In this document: positions 22,985-35,136 of the stretch, in pieces
Numbering within the stretch: position 1 is the first letter of the stretch
How the letters are laid out: the number at the start of each line of letters is the position of its first letter
Notes under the pieces: model-generated
The model's input: only the letters and a program-made list of their open reading frames with translations
Databases searched by the model: none
What the model was told of the DNA's origin: nothing
NCBI GenBank assembly: GCA_023052935.1
Contig: CM041292.1
Coordinates: 138,150,951 to 138,214,950 of the forward strand
Length of the DNA stretch: 64,000 bases
Direction: 5' to 3'
Origin: Piezodorus guildinii
Taxonomy: Eukaryota > Arthropoda > Insecta > Hemiptera > Pentatomidae
Position numbers and translations under genes: made by a program

Positions 22985-24140
22985 GTACATAATGAATTAA
23001 CGCCTACCAACTATTCAAACCGAAACGACGTAGCACAGTGGGGCAAATGCGGAAAAAAATCGATTTTTCAAAATTTTTATTTTTGACCATTTGGCTCGTG
23101 TTTCTGTTTTACATTAGCCACTGCATCTAGATATAGCACAAATTTCATCCAGACTAATGTTTAGCTCCAGTTATTGAGGCTTAAAGTCAAGATAGTGGAA
23201 GTTTTGCTTAAATTACACCTAACTTTCAGAGTTTGCTACATAACTGGGAAAAATAGTAAAATAAATCTAATTTTTTATTCCTGTTTTAGAATGTTTAAAT
23301 ATTCCACACATAAGACGAATTGGTCAAGAAAATATTTTTGAGCACGATGACGAAATCACCCGGAACTTGACAAGGATAACATTTCCTCAATGGTGATAGC
23401 TTTATGTAAGAGTTTTTTGCCTCATTTTAATAATAAAAAAAAAACAAGGTAAATCGGGACCGGGTGAGATTCAGAAAAATATTCAGCGAGTGGATGGAAA
23501 ATTAATGTGTTTTCCACATACCAGGCGACGAATCCAGCTACTGCAGATTTCAGATCCTCTTATCACGAACATGACACTCGGACTAGAGAAAAACCATCTG
23601 TAAATCAGTGATACAGCTATGCAACTATTAATATAATTTCCTTGAATTTGAAATCGTAGGTATTATTTAATTTCAATATACACTCAAAATATTTGTTTGA
23701 ACTGGTTTTCATAAGTGCAACATATTTCGAAAATTTCCGAAATTTTTATCTTGCCAATAGGCTTTACTTTTCTTCAACATTTCAATAAAGACCGTTGAAC
23801 TTGACTTATGATTTTATACGGAGTCGAATGAGACCTACCCCAGGTTTGTATGGCAATCCGTTTTCGAGATATTGTTTTTTTTCCGCTATTTGTCAATTCG
23901 GCTTTGCGTCGTGGTGATCTGAGACTTCTATTTAAAAAAACCAAAAGCTCAATAGTCCTCCTGGTGAGAGAGATTATCCGTGACAGGGAGACAGCGATGG
24001 AGGGTTTATTAAATAGCTGGGCCCAGACTCGATTGTCAAGGATCGATTCATCATTATCCTGGCGAGGGTAGGCCGATATTAGAGCGCCCTGGGCCTAGAT
24101 ATCGCGGCGCCCAATATCCAGCGGCTATCTCTTTTAGCCG
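22985..24140. other. Unclassified region with possible DNA-transposon end
   Basis: CACAGTGGGGCAAATGCGGA at 23036-23055 looks like a transposon terminus, but I find no matching inverted end. 23830-24140 is GC-richer (AGGCCGATATTAGAGCGCCC) with a short frame at 23850-24071 (73 codons) that has no recognisable domain. Confidence 0.3.
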
Positions 24141-25569
24141 CTTGCAGTTCCGCTCTCTGCAAACTATGCATACACAGACATCTGCCTCGCTTCATATTAC
24201 CATCAACAGATCTCATATGCTTCGTCTTTCTACGCACAAGAAACATTATTTTAAGTAGCTCATTACATTTTCATATGATATCTTTCATTAGTATAAGTAC
24301 TATGGACTACTAAGTCTTAATTTTCCCTTGATGTATAGTTCACCAATCTAAGAAAAGCTACTTTCAAGGTATTTAGAGATATTGCCACCATATCTTGACG
24401 GTCCGCTTGACGGTACATATGTCATCCTGTCAAAAATAATATTAGAGATTTCAAAACTAGATCTTCTAATAACCGAGTATAAGACAATATTTAAAAATCA
24501 AACAGGCCAGGGCATACCCTTGCGTCAGTCCTTATAATTGGCTATTTTAAGGTATTTACTACTAAAGGGCATAAATTGGAAAATTTTTATTTTTTTAAAT
24601 GGTTATCTTGGGGAGGGACTTATTTCTCTCTGTGGCGTTGGACTACTGGTCAATAATAGTCAGAAAAAATAAATAAATAAAAAAAAAACGTTTAGTATTT
24701 CTCCCTGACATGGGGACAAACAATAGATCATAGATATGTCTGTCTATAATTTACTGCTTTTCTCAGCTAGAGTGATATTGAGTTTGTGGATATAAAGGCG
24801 GATTGATGAAGCATAGAAGGTAAGGAAAGAAAGAAAGAATATAATAAAAAAATAAATATTGTTTTTAATCTATCTACATTTATATATTATTGATTTTTTT
24901 TCCATACAAATCAATATAGCTCCCAAACGGTAGGTCCTTGTTATTTTATGTTATTTAACAAAAACTATTTTCTACTAAATTTCTGATATGAGAACTGCAA
25001 TCAAAAGTTTTATTTGAGCGACGCCAGCAGAGATTGAGCGTGTCAAATATGCTACAAAAAATAGAATGAAAAATTAGGCAAAATATGGCTTTTCATTTAA
25101 AACAACGTGTATCTTAATGACTCATAAATATATAACATTTGTCGCTAGCTAGGGCTATGAGCTAAAAATTTCTCCTTGAAATATCGTCAACACCAACACA
25201 GCTCTTTTGACACAGCATGTCAATAATGTATAATTATAATAAATAAAGAATATTTAATAAATTTAGAAAACCGTGACATTTTTTCATTGAAAAAAATAAA
25301 GATCCTAAACTTTATGTACTATCAACAAATGTTATTTATCAATAAACATTTCCCCCTAATTTGTGACTGAAAAATTTCATATTGTCTTAGCGTGCCAAAA
25401 TGAAGGTAAAATATAAGTTACACAATGTAAGTTACAGTCTTATCATGATCAACGTGGGGAGATAATAAAAGAAATCGTAATTATTACTAAATATTAATTC
25501 TTATTAATCGAAAAAACTGCTTATTCTAACTAATATTCTGAAACTAAACTACTGCTAAAGATTATATTG
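24141..25569. other. Non-coding stretch
   Basis: No gene, repeat family or structured element recognised beyond A-rich tracts at 24660-24690. Confidence 0.4.
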
Positions 25570-26383
25570 ATTTAATGATGTAAACAAAAAAAAAATCATC
25601 CTATCAGATTGATGAGCTATTGAAGAAAAGGTCATAACCATCGTATAATAAAAAGGAATAGAAAATAATTTTATACTGGGACTGGGTCCCTTAAGAATAA
25701 CAGGTATATACATTAAAATAATATATAATATGTCTGGCCAACAGACAAAATTAACATAGTTAGTGATTATTTTACAATAATGAGGTAAGAAAGAAGAAGA
25801 AACATTATACAACAACAAAAAATAAAAAATCTTCAGGAAACAATTGTGTTGAAAAATATGAAAAATAAACGAATTGACAAACAATATATACATTTAAACA
25901 GTAGACAACTAGACAATTATTTTCTCTATTCCAAATTTAATAAATAGAATTGAAATATCATAATTGTTGAGCGTCAGTTTGGGATGACAGGAGGTGTTGG
26001 AAAAGTTGGGATTTGAATGAGAATAGAGAATAGAGAATAGAGAATAGCTGCTGCATTGTGTATATGGGTAGGTAGAGAATTCCACAGGGTAGTAGAGCAT
26101 ATAATTAAGGAGCGATCAAAAGTTTTAGTTTTGTAGGTAGAATCGTTAAGGTCAGAATGGCTTTTTTGAGGATTTAAATTAAATGAGGATATGATTATAG
26201 ATAGAATGATGGGAGTTAAGTGTTTGGTAAAGGTAGGTTCCCAGGAAATATTTTTTGCGAGTAAGGGAAAGGAGCAACTTTAACTCACTGTATAAGTGGG
26301 TAACATGAGACCTTTTATAGTATTATGTGATCGAGAGTAAAATAGTATTTTATTTTCATTAGTATCTCGCCAAATACTCATAT
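25570..26383 (-). mobile_element. LINE-F 3' fragment
   Basis: Paralogous to 51645-54420: both carry GTCTGGCCAACAGACAAAAT, a GGGACTG-GTCCCTTAAGAATAA-type motif and the same order of 3' UTR blocks. Upstream on the minus strand a frame reads STTLWNSLPTHIHNAA, the 'R(T/S)..LWNSLP' signature that closes ORF2 of CR1/Jockey-group LINEs. The fragment ends where the Rep-A copy at 26384 begins. A GAGAATA-type microsatellite is at 26018-26048. Confidence 0.7.
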
Positions 26384-27868
26384 TTTTACTTTCACTTACT
26401 ATATATAGTAAGGAAAGTATTGCGATCGTGAAAATTTTCGAATTCCAGTTTTCAACGGAAATACACGATTTAGGGTCCCCTGAGTCCAAATAACCAAGTC
26501 CCGCAAAAAGGTCTGTGTGTGTGTGTGTCTGTGGTAACTCCCGGGCGGAAACGGTAAGTCCTATGAAACTGAAATTTCATATTTAAGACAACTATACGCC
26601 CGAGACGTGACAAAACTTTTTTCATCAAAATGAGCTTACCAGAAGAGGCACTTTATACCATGCATTTTGCACCTTTTTTCGATTTTCTCAAAAACGGTTC
26701 CGACGATTTTGATTAAACTCGCTATATCGATGTAAAATTAAATGGGCTTTAATATCATGTAGGTTTTATTTGGATAAAAATGGTCTGCCAGGGCTTAAAT
26801 GCCGATATTTTAAATTTTCTTCCTCTAAAGTACCTTTAATTTTTTAGATTCAATAATAATAACTAGATTATCTTGTTAGCGCTGATGAAAAACAGGTAAA
26901 TATATAAATTGAATAAATTCGATACCCAACTAAAGGAGAAAACAGAAAAAATATATTTTTACTTTCACTTACTATATATAGTAAGGAAAGTATTGCGATC
27001 GTGAAAATTTTCGAATTCCAGTTTTCAACGGAAATACACGATTTAGGGTCCCCTGAGTCCAAATAACCAAGTCCCGCAAAAAGGTCTGTGTGTGTGTGTG
27101 TCTGTGGTAACTCCCGGGCGGAAACGGTAAGTCCTATGAAACTGAAATTTCATATTTAAGACAACTATACGCCCGAGACGTGACAAAACTTTTTTCATCA
27201 AAATGAGCTTACCAGAAGAGGCACTTTATACCATGCATTTTGCACCTTTTTTCGATTTTCTCAAAAACGGTTCCGACGATTTTGATTAAACTCGCTATAT
27301 CGATGTAAAATTAAATGGGCTTTAATATCATGTAGGTTTTATTTGGATAAAAATGGTCTGACAGGGCTTAAATGCCGATATTTTAAATTTTCTTCCTCTA
27401 AAGTACCTTTAATTTTTTAGATTCAATAATAATAACTAGATTATCTTGTTAGCGCTGATGAAAAACAGGTAAATATATAAATTGAATAAATTCGATACCC
27501 AACTAAAGGAGAAAACAGAAAAAATATATTTTTATTGAAATTTTTCGTTTTTGAACATAAGAGCAGTATACAATATACATGTATGATATACCGTTGGAAA
27601 GCTAAAGATTTTAGAAAAAATATCATCTCATACACAAGCTTTTAGAAGTTAATAGAGAGTGATGAGAAGAAGATAAAACTAACTGATTATTTTAGATAAT
27701 AATATAATCGATTTTTTAATAAAACACATGTTTATATATAAATTCAATTTGATTAATTCCTTAATAGTTGCACGTATTTTTATCTCTAACTGTATTTGAA
27801 AATTCTTTCATTGATTTTAAAAATCGAGGTAAGTGAAAGTCGTGTGTTGCCCGCACCAGATTTTTTTC
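26384..27868 (+). repeat. Rep-A copy with a 573-bp tandem duplication
   Basis: 26381-26953 and 26954-27526 are direct repeats with a 573-bp period. I noticed one difference (GTCTGCCAGGG against GTCTGACAGGG). Each unit holds the left end (TTTACTTTCACTTAC), the 18-nt palindrome CTTACTATATATAGTAAG, GCGATCGTGAAAA, the GTGTGTGTGTGTCTGTGG tract and the CAGGGCTTAAATGCCG block. The second unit runs on into the right half, to AGGTAAGTGAAAGTCGTGTG and TTGCCCGCACCAGATT. The near-identity implies a very recent duplication or gene conversion. Confidence 0.92.
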
Positions 27869-28473
27869 TCATCTAATCAAGTAAAATACTTTAAATGATA
27901 AATGCGTTGTTTATAAATATTTTTCATACTAATAGTTTTAATTGTGTTAGATTTTTTTAAAGCATTTTTGACACCATGTAAAACTCCAATTCTGTTTCTT
28001 GAGAACCAAGCGAAACTTTAGCGACTAAAACGATAATCACCAGGAAGTTGGAGCGTAGAGGGTACTTGGCAACTCACCTCTTACAGAAACCGTTGAAGTG
28101 GTTTCGTTTCGGTTGGGAATATAAAACGGATCCGCATGAATACCCCAGTAGTTTCTCAGCTCATTTACTCATTTAAAATACAACGAAATTCTACCAAAGT
28201 ACTTCAGTCCACCAAAGTGTAAAATTTTCATTGTGTGGTTTGTTGCTATTAATATTCGCCTGGATGTTCAAAGAACAACATTGTTAACCCTATTATTTCA
28301 GTGAAAATCCGTTACATTTATTGCATCTACTTTATGTAACATGGTTATTTGGCTTTGGCTTATTTGAATTTTTTTTTTACTTTAATAAAAACTTGTAAAT
28401 GAAATCAGTACACCTTATCCCAAGATTTTTATAGTAGAGCTATATTCATTTTAAAAGTAATTCTTCATTTCAG
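27869..28473 (+). other. Intron sequence upstream of the Dscam-like exon
   Basis: Mostly AT-rich. It ends in the acceptor TTCTTCATTTCAG at 28461-28473 with a pyrimidine-rich tract. No regulatory or repeat structure recognised. Confidence 0.6.
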
Positions 28474-28618
28474 ACGCAGCTCCAGTGTTACTCTACAGTT
28501 TCATCGAACAGACACTCCAACCCGGACCAGCGGTGTCGCTCAAGTGTACGGCAAGTGGCAACCCAACACCTCACATCAGCTGGCAATTAGATGGCTTCAA
28601 TCTCCCCAGTAATTCCAG
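28474..28618 (+). CDS. Dscam: Dscam-family exon, first half of an extracellular Ig domain
   Basis: A 145-nt exon between a TTTCAG acceptor and an AG|GTCAGT donor, frame open throughout. It enters with the last two bases of a split codon, encodes 47 whole codons, and leaves with AG of an arginine codon. The peptide includes APVLLYSFIEQTLQPG then PAVSLKCTASGNPTPHISW and QLDGFNLPSNS. The C of SLKC and the W of ISW are the Ig-fold B-strand Cys and core Trp; the second Cys must lie in the next exon, which is not in this window. 'YSFIEQTLQPGP-VSLKC' is very characteristic of Dscam receptors, homophilic adhesion molecules in neuron wiring and insect immunity. I infer the Ig5-Ig7 part of the ectodomain. 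Which paralogue, and whether it is alternatively spliced, cannot be told. Confidence 0.82.
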
Positions 28619-29062
28619 GTCAGTTGTCTTATTTCCTTTCCTGACAACAATGAAAAGAACTTAGTAGATGTGGAATTTTTTTTTTTGTTGTGGAACTTTT
28701 TAACATTTCAGACAGCTATAATTTTATTATTTTCTTTGTCTAACATAGTTGACGTTGGTTATCTCCTCGATCTTCTCGGTCGTATCTGAATATTCTGCCT
28801 AAAAATCTCGTGGGCGTTTTCTTTTTGGACTAAATAAGAGATAACTGGAAAGCTCTATAACAAGTGAATTAGGGTGATCATTCGATGAAGTGTGGACGTA
28901 AGATGTTTCTGCTTTTGTCGTTGTATATGATCCGAAGTAACGAAAGTAAATAACTATTTCCGTGAAAGTTTAGATTGTACTATTTCTATTTAGTACGTAA
29001 CTATTATGCTAAACCAAATCTCTACTTTTATGTAATTATTCCAAAAACAGGTTTTATTCCTA
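28619..29062 (+). other. Intron sequence downstream of the Dscam-like exon
   Basis: Starts with the donor GTCAGT. No second exon was found here: I looked for a continuation resembling the second half of an Ig domain (a D-x-G-x-Y-x-C motif) and saw none. Confidence 0.5.
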
Positions 29063-29608
29063 ACTTGCTGTTGCCCGCGACTTCGTCAGTGTTAATTTCT
29101 GTTATTATGTTCACTATTAAGAAGTGTTTATAACAATATATTTTTAAGTACTTCTGCGAAAATGATGTTTGTAGTTTAATTTTCTAGTAGCAGAAGAACA
29201 ATTGATTTTCTCCGCAATCCGATCTTGACAAAGCGACAAATAGTTGGCCGTGTGAAAAGCAATCTTAACGTAAATCGATTCCTACGTGTTGAAATGTTTG
29301 CCCTTGTGATTTATTAATTGTTACGGCGAAAGATAACAACTGTGAATTGAATTATTTTAAAATTAAAAGGTAAATATTATTTGGAATCATTGGGATGTGA
29401 GGTTAATTTCCCTCGTTTTTTTTTACAGATTTCCTACTGATTCTTCTCTTCTGTTGGTCGTGACAGCGTGAATTTATATAGCCTAAATCCTTCCTCGAAA
29501 AATTGTTTATCTAATGCAAAAAGAATTTTTCAATTCGAACCAGCTAGTCTGAGATTAGCGCGTCCAAACAAACAAAAAAACTCTGCAACTTTATAATGTT
29601 AGTATAGA
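29063..29608 (-). mobile_element. Non-autonomous Helitron derivative
   Basis: The minus strand starts TCTATACTAACATTATAAAG (a common insect Helitron 5' end, TC first) and ends at the CAGCAAG corresponding to CAGCTAG in the second copy, preceded by GACGAAGTCGCGGGCAAC. Inside, frames correspond to the C-terminus of the Helitron helicase, as in 62164-62397. It lacks the mariner found in the other copy, so it shows the empty site around 29130. The terminal CTAG is mutated to CAAG, which predicts an immobile copy. Confidence 0.8.
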
Positions 29609-30839
29609 TTATGACAAAATTAGAAAATGCGCCCTATAAATAACAATTTCAAATATATCCGGGCGTGTTTTAATCTGATTTAAAATGTACTGTTTGTTTT
29701 TACAACACATAGAATAATAAGAAAATGTGTCTCAGGGTAATCTTATACTCTGAATATTTATTTCTGGAAATTGTTTAACATACTAAATAATTGAAAAACG
29801 TCATTTATTAAAAATTATTATAAATATCCTATTCAGTTATTAAATTGTGTGTTCTGTTTCGAATTGCTTGGAATAGTATGAATATGATATAAAGTGATCT
29901 TTGTAAATTAAAATGAAATTTTAGTTATATTGATTTAAAACTTCATTTATAAATCTGAAAACAGTTTTCCCCTTGACAATTTCTGTCATCATAAAATCAT
30001 TATTAATATATAAATTAGTATAAAAATCAATCAAAGTATATGTGTACACACAAAATAAATATTTCTAACCTATACGTGACTTTGCCTTGGTGATGTAACA
30101 TGCATCACTATATTCTATTCGAAGTGAAATTCTTAGACAACATTATACTCACTTTATAATGGATGTTCTGTGAGACAGGTCATAAAAAATCCAATGATAA
30201 TAGCTTCCAGGAAAAGCTATCGATAAAAATTTAATTAAGATTTTTTTCTTCTTGCGACCTTATACTCGTGCAGTCTAAAGATGCTGTAGAGATTCAACAA
30301 AATTAATTAAATTCTTCCCGTAATATTCTGACCCAAATTATTATAATTTATTATGTGTGATTTTAGCTCATGATTCTGTTTATATAACAATATTAATAAA
30401 AATAATCATTGCTGATGACACTAATTGTGCTCTTACTATCTCACCCAATACCAAACACCTACATTTCAGAAACTGTGCAATCGGATCTAAGTTTGTCATT
30501 TAAAATAAATCAATATACACACATTAATCGTACAACTCATAGGCAATGGATTCCCAACTCTCGGATAAATAATAACACATTTTTAGATAAAACCGAAATT
30601 ATCGCGATATTAAGAAAATATATCAGTTTATTTCTTTCAGATACTTCGCTTATAAGAAACTTCAAACAAGATTTCAAATTATTAAAGTTTTTTTTACCAT
30701 CTTCCCATCTAACGACACGAAAAACAGAACCGAAAATACTATGTTTGCCTAAAAATTAAATTTTGCTTGAAATTTTCCTCATCCTAATTCTGCCTCCGGG
30801 GAAAATAACGGAACCCCTTTATTTATAGTTCTGGATCTG
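29609..30839. other. AT-rich non-coding stretch
   Basis: A 116-codon plus-strand frame at 30409-30759 is AT-biased, has no motif or splice support, and I do not call it a gene. Confidence 0.4.
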
Positions 30840-31545
30840 TCTGATTTTTTTTTTTTTTTAAATGATATTTACAACTGTATAAAAAAAATACAACGATTAA
30901 ATGTGAAAAAAGATACAATTGACTTGATCAGCTCTTGTGAAGAAGCTACCCATCGGTAGCACTTCAATGTTTATTTCATTGGCAGGTCTCGAGGCCACCG
31001 GATACGGACAAGCGGGTTTGAGTGGGCTGGTAGTTTGGTATCAAAGGAGGTGTATCTAATTCTGGATAAGTCTGCAATTAATGGTATATTCATTTTTTTA
31101 TAGATAGTTTTATTGGTGACAAAATAAGGAGAATTTAGGATCTTTCAGAGGATTTCGTATTGCAAGGGTTAGATGCGGGAGGAATTTGATAGCTTGGTGG
31201 ATTCCCATAGCTCAATACCATATGTCCAAATTGGTCTTAGAATTTTTTTTTTTTTGTAGTAGAAGAGAAGTTTTGACCGTTTGTCAAGGAAATATTGTAA
31301 AATACAGTGGGACAGGAGGTCATAGGTTTGCGAGGAAGGGTAAACGTGATTTGATGGGTTTGTTAGGATTGATTTTAATTCTCTATTTCTGATACTACTC
31401 ATCAACGGAGCTCATGTGTGACTGCAGGTTTTGTGGGACAGTTGGGTCATTGTTTACTGATAGCACCTATGTTTCATCAGCATAGTGAGGACTGTGCTTG
31501 GGTTGATGGGAATATCAGCTGTAGTCTGGATTTCAAATATATTTA
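30840..31545 (-). mobile_element. Jockey-B LINE fragment
   Basis: The minus strand shows the YFLDKRSKLLFYYKKKK, ILRPIWTYGIELWESTKLSN and SSRIQ series, the Jockey-B counterpart of 48188-48499. On the plus strand the T-run at 30848-30860 is the reverse of its poly(A) tail. Frameshifts throughout. Confidence 0.75.
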
Positions 31546-32133
31546 AATATTACATTAACCCACAACGAATGATTAGAAACATAGAGGGCCTGAAAATTCT
31601 CCCATGGAACAGACTTATAAAGAGTGCAACGGTGCTTTGGTAAAAAAGAAATTTTATAGTAAAGTGATCAAAAATATTTTGTGAAACAAAGCAGAGTAGA
31701 AATTTAGGAAACTACTGAAGAAAAGCTGAGAGCTCAAATCATGATTTGTCTTGACAGCCGAGAGCCGATTGCCTGAAAGGGGGCGATCTGAGGTGGTAGA
31801 TCAAGAAGCTGTCTATGGCAGAAGGGCCAAGGCAGGTGGATCAGAGGGATGGTAGAGAAAGGAGGCAGTATGGAAAGCCTTGCTCAAAGACAACTGATAA
31901 AATTAACCTTAGTTCAATATTAATTTATACATTTTATATTTATCAACATATATGTAGCATATATATTATATATAGCAAAAAGTGATTCATTTCATCACAC
32001 TGATGTAGAATATGATTTATTAAATATACTCATTATCTCTCACCCAGTATATTAAAGAGAACAGTTAAAAACTTAGCGTTTATTTATTAGAATTATATAT
32101 AAGAACTATAATTTTTATGATTTTATAATATAC

Positions 32134-32177
<44 letters not shown>

Positions 32178-32439
32178 TAATCTTTAAACTTGAGGAGAAA
32201 ATAATTTATAAAAATTAAAAATATACATATATATGTATATAGGGTTTATAAAAACAACAATTAAACTTTAGACGCATATTATGCATATTATTAATTACAA
32301 TTACATGATACCATAAGTATCCTTTTATCATTGAATTTCAGAGATAATCAGATGTGTTAACTCTACATCTCAGTTCTTAATGTACAAAATACAATAAAAG
32401 ATAATAAAAGTCTTCTACTAAAGCCTATCTGTAATAAAA
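31546..32439. other. Non-coding stretch with a (TA)n tract
   Basis: Holds about 18 TA repeats at 32138-32175 and short AT-rich inverted motifs around 32220-32245 (ATACATATATATGTAT). A GC-richer patch at 31740-31890 has no reading frame. Confidence 0.5.
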
Positions 32440-33380
32440 AAAAAGAAGTATATTAGGAAGGGAGCTTTAGTAGATAGAAAAAAGAAAAGGTAGTAACTGG
32501 CTTTGTAGGGCTAAAGGCCTAACTTGTTAGCCGGGCTTAGGAGCAGGGACCCCGCGGGGCACCGCAATAAAATACTACCGAGATACAGCCTTCTCTATTT
32601 GTCTCTTCCTTTCTCTTGTCAGTTCCCAACCTGTATCAGTGCAAGGATAATTATCAAAACACTTTATGGCAGCTCTGGGGGCAGTCAGCGAGCATTCTAC
32701 AACTGCACCATTTTTTTTTTCTTATTATAATTTGAAATACATAGCAAGCAAAATCGAATATAGACTAGCCGAAAAAAACAACAACAATGTACATAATACT
32801 TTTTAACAATGGCTACTAAGTACAAATACAACTATCACGTTCGTTCCTCACTCTACCTTAAAAAACGAGTCAGGTACCAGTTTCATAAATGAATGAATCA
32901 CACACAGTGAAGATATTAAAATAATGCTTTTATTATGAAAATATAATACATAGTCTGACTACAATACACTGTGCTGAGGAGTTTGGGTGACTACAAGTGT
33001 GAATTCCGAGGTCTCCTTCTATGAGTGTGACACAAGTAATGTTACAACTAGAGTAATGAGTTTTGAGGATACAAGAGTATATATAGCAAGACATTGTAGG
33101 GGGGATGAGGAGGCGGCATGAGCGGTCAAAGCAAGTGCTTTCAGGTGCAGCAGTTGGGTACTGTGTCCTAAGTACAGGTATGTGTCCTTTGTCGGTACTT
33201 GGTCAGTCCTTTTTAGGTACCTGGTTTAGGGTCATCGTTGGTAGTCCCAGTTATAGACAAAGTAAGTCATTAATAACCCCTGTATATTATTTACTAGTCA
33301 AGTCTTATTCTATAACTATAGAATGGTCCTTGAGTCAATCCAAACTTAAAGGTTCGGAACCACCCCACTAAGCGATTCGA
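32440..33380. other. Unclassified region, possible decayed LTR or other retroelement
   Basis: GC content rises and falls abruptly. 32890-33370 carries phrases such as AATGCTTTTATTATGAAAAT and ATACAATACACTGTGC that resemble the R/U5-type region of LTR elements in reverse orientation, but I could not find paired LTRs, a primer-binding site or any pol motif. Frames at 32524-32730 and 33105-33371 have no recognisable domain. Confidence 0.25.
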
Positions 33381-33473
33381 TTTCATCAATGACATCTAAA
33401 AACATAATGCCTATAACTTCTTTTTATATTTATCAAGATCGTGAAAAAAAACTACGAAAAAACAATTATTGAA

Positions 33474-33477
<4 letters not shown>

Positions 33478-33538
<61 letters not shown>
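33478..33538. repeat. (TA)n microsatellite
   Basis: About 27 uninterrupted TA dinucleotides, then ATGTATATATAC. Confidence 0.95.
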
Positions 33539-33541
<3 letters not shown>

Positions 33542-33806
33542 CTGATTTACTCAGAAATAATACAATCTGCACACTCTGGGGTAATGAGTATTAAAGCTAT
33601 AAAAAATCATTCATTCCATATGTGCAGACAAAAATAAAATAAATAAGTACGAAGAAGAAAAAACAAAAATTGTTATTACCTTTGTCATTTACATAGCCTT
33701 TACAGAATATTTGCATACTGCCCCTATGAACTCTAAATAAAATCCTGACAGCTACTCCTGGATGTCAACGCCTAATCCTTTAGATCCTCCCAGAGAGTAA
33801 GGAAAT

Positions 33807-33807
<1 letters not shown>

Positions 33808-33880
<73 letters not shown>
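33808..33880. repeat. (TA)n microsatellite
   Basis: About 35 TA dinucleotides starting after GGAAATTGATA. The next sequence, AGGGTTGTAATATAAGTTCG, resembles the end of a mariner-type element, but no partner end was found. Confidence 0.95.
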
Positions 33881-33885
<5 letters not shown>

Positions 33886-35136
33886 TGTAATATAAGTTCG
33901 TAGCGTTTTTTACTTCAATAAAAACTTCAGATTCATGTAAATATTTTTAATCAATTACGTATATAAGACCCATTTTGATCTATCACATGATGCCATCTTT
34001 CAGGTAATCTTTAAATTCCGTCCTCCTAGAACTTTTTGAAGAAATGAATTTTGTTTTATTTTTACAATTTCGAGCGAACGAAATTCTATTTTGAGCCAGC
34101 AAAATACCACTTAAAGATAAGTAATCTCAGTTGAAACTGATGTATAAAAACACCTTAACTAACCCTTTTTTTAGAATATAAAATCATTATTAACCTAGTA
34201 AACATGATTTTATAAACACATAAAGGATTAAATTGAAATCTTGATAACGTTTCGAACTTATTATACAACCCAATATATGGAATTCCTAGCCTTACTTTTA
34301 TAAAAATAAGAGTAGGAATTTCAGCATTGTATATAAGTTGTTTTTTTCCGAGCATATGTCCTGCACTTCAGCCTCAAGTAGACTCATTTTGCTATCAAAG
34401 GTTCAATATGTTACTTTTAAGTAATAATCATATTTCTATCTAATTTGATAAAACTCCGCTGAAGGAAAATTATCCGGTTCTGAATATTCTAAACGGGTAA
34501 TAGATTTTTCATATTGAATTTATCTGAAACATTAAAAAAAAGTATATTGAGCGATGTAAAGTGACAAACAAAAAGCTCACATAAGGAATTACGGCCAATG
34601 CAGGCTCATCTGACAGCATATTACGAGATGGCAAAGGGCGCGTGACAGTAGACATGGACAGTTTGATCCGACTCTGTCACTACCAGGGCTGCCATTTCTG
34701 ACAGCTTGCTTGACGTTTTGGCTTTACTTTTCGTTACTGGTGAAAATATGTTTCTATCTCACTGGCTTCACATCACTTGCAAATATTTTGGAAGGTAGGA
34801 AGACATATCAATGAACCAACCATTAATTAAATGTTTATTAGTAAATGAATCTTCTGATCAATTTTAGTCCAGAAATATTGACTTAAAATACATTTCAAAA
34901 AACATTAATATCATATCTCAACAAGGTGCTGTCGTTCAACAGAGTTTTACATTGAAATTCAACACTTCCCGGAAATAGTAGAACAAATATATACTCATGA
35001 GCGATGATGTAGTTCTTGATTTAACCATCGTTTAGGTAGAATGACAGTTAATTACTTTATAACAGTTGTGCATTGTTAGCCAGATATATTACAAATAATG
35101 TTGAGGATGTATAGTCGACTGTAGAAACTATTATAG
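33881..35136. other. Non-coding stretch
   Basis: Mostly AT-rich. A GC-richer block at 34555-34730 was read in six frames without a protein match. Confidence 0.4.

Noticed and set aside
25555..25893. 112-codon hydrophobic minus-strand frame
   Set aside because: Lies in the 3' UTR of LINE-F; the same UTR at 51639-51980 gives a different frame, so it is not conserved as protein.
26381..27526. CRISPR array or satellite
   Set aside because: Only two units of 573 bp and clearly part of an interspersed repeat; this is a eukaryotic sequence.
26280..27635. Repeated minus-strand frames starting MDSGDPKSCISVENW
   Set aside because: They are translations of the Rep-A left end; other Rep-A copies break the frame.
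30409..30759. 116-codon plus-strand frame
   Set aside because: AT-biased composition, no domain, no splice or promoter context; expected by chance at this base composition.
32890..33370. Solo LTR
   Set aside because: No paired LTR, no TG...CA ends with a clear duplication, no primer-binding site; left as unclassified.
33808..33900. Mariner end next to the (TA)n tract
   Set aside because: AGGGTTGTAATATAAGTTCG looks like a mariner terminus, but there is no opposite end or transposase nearby.
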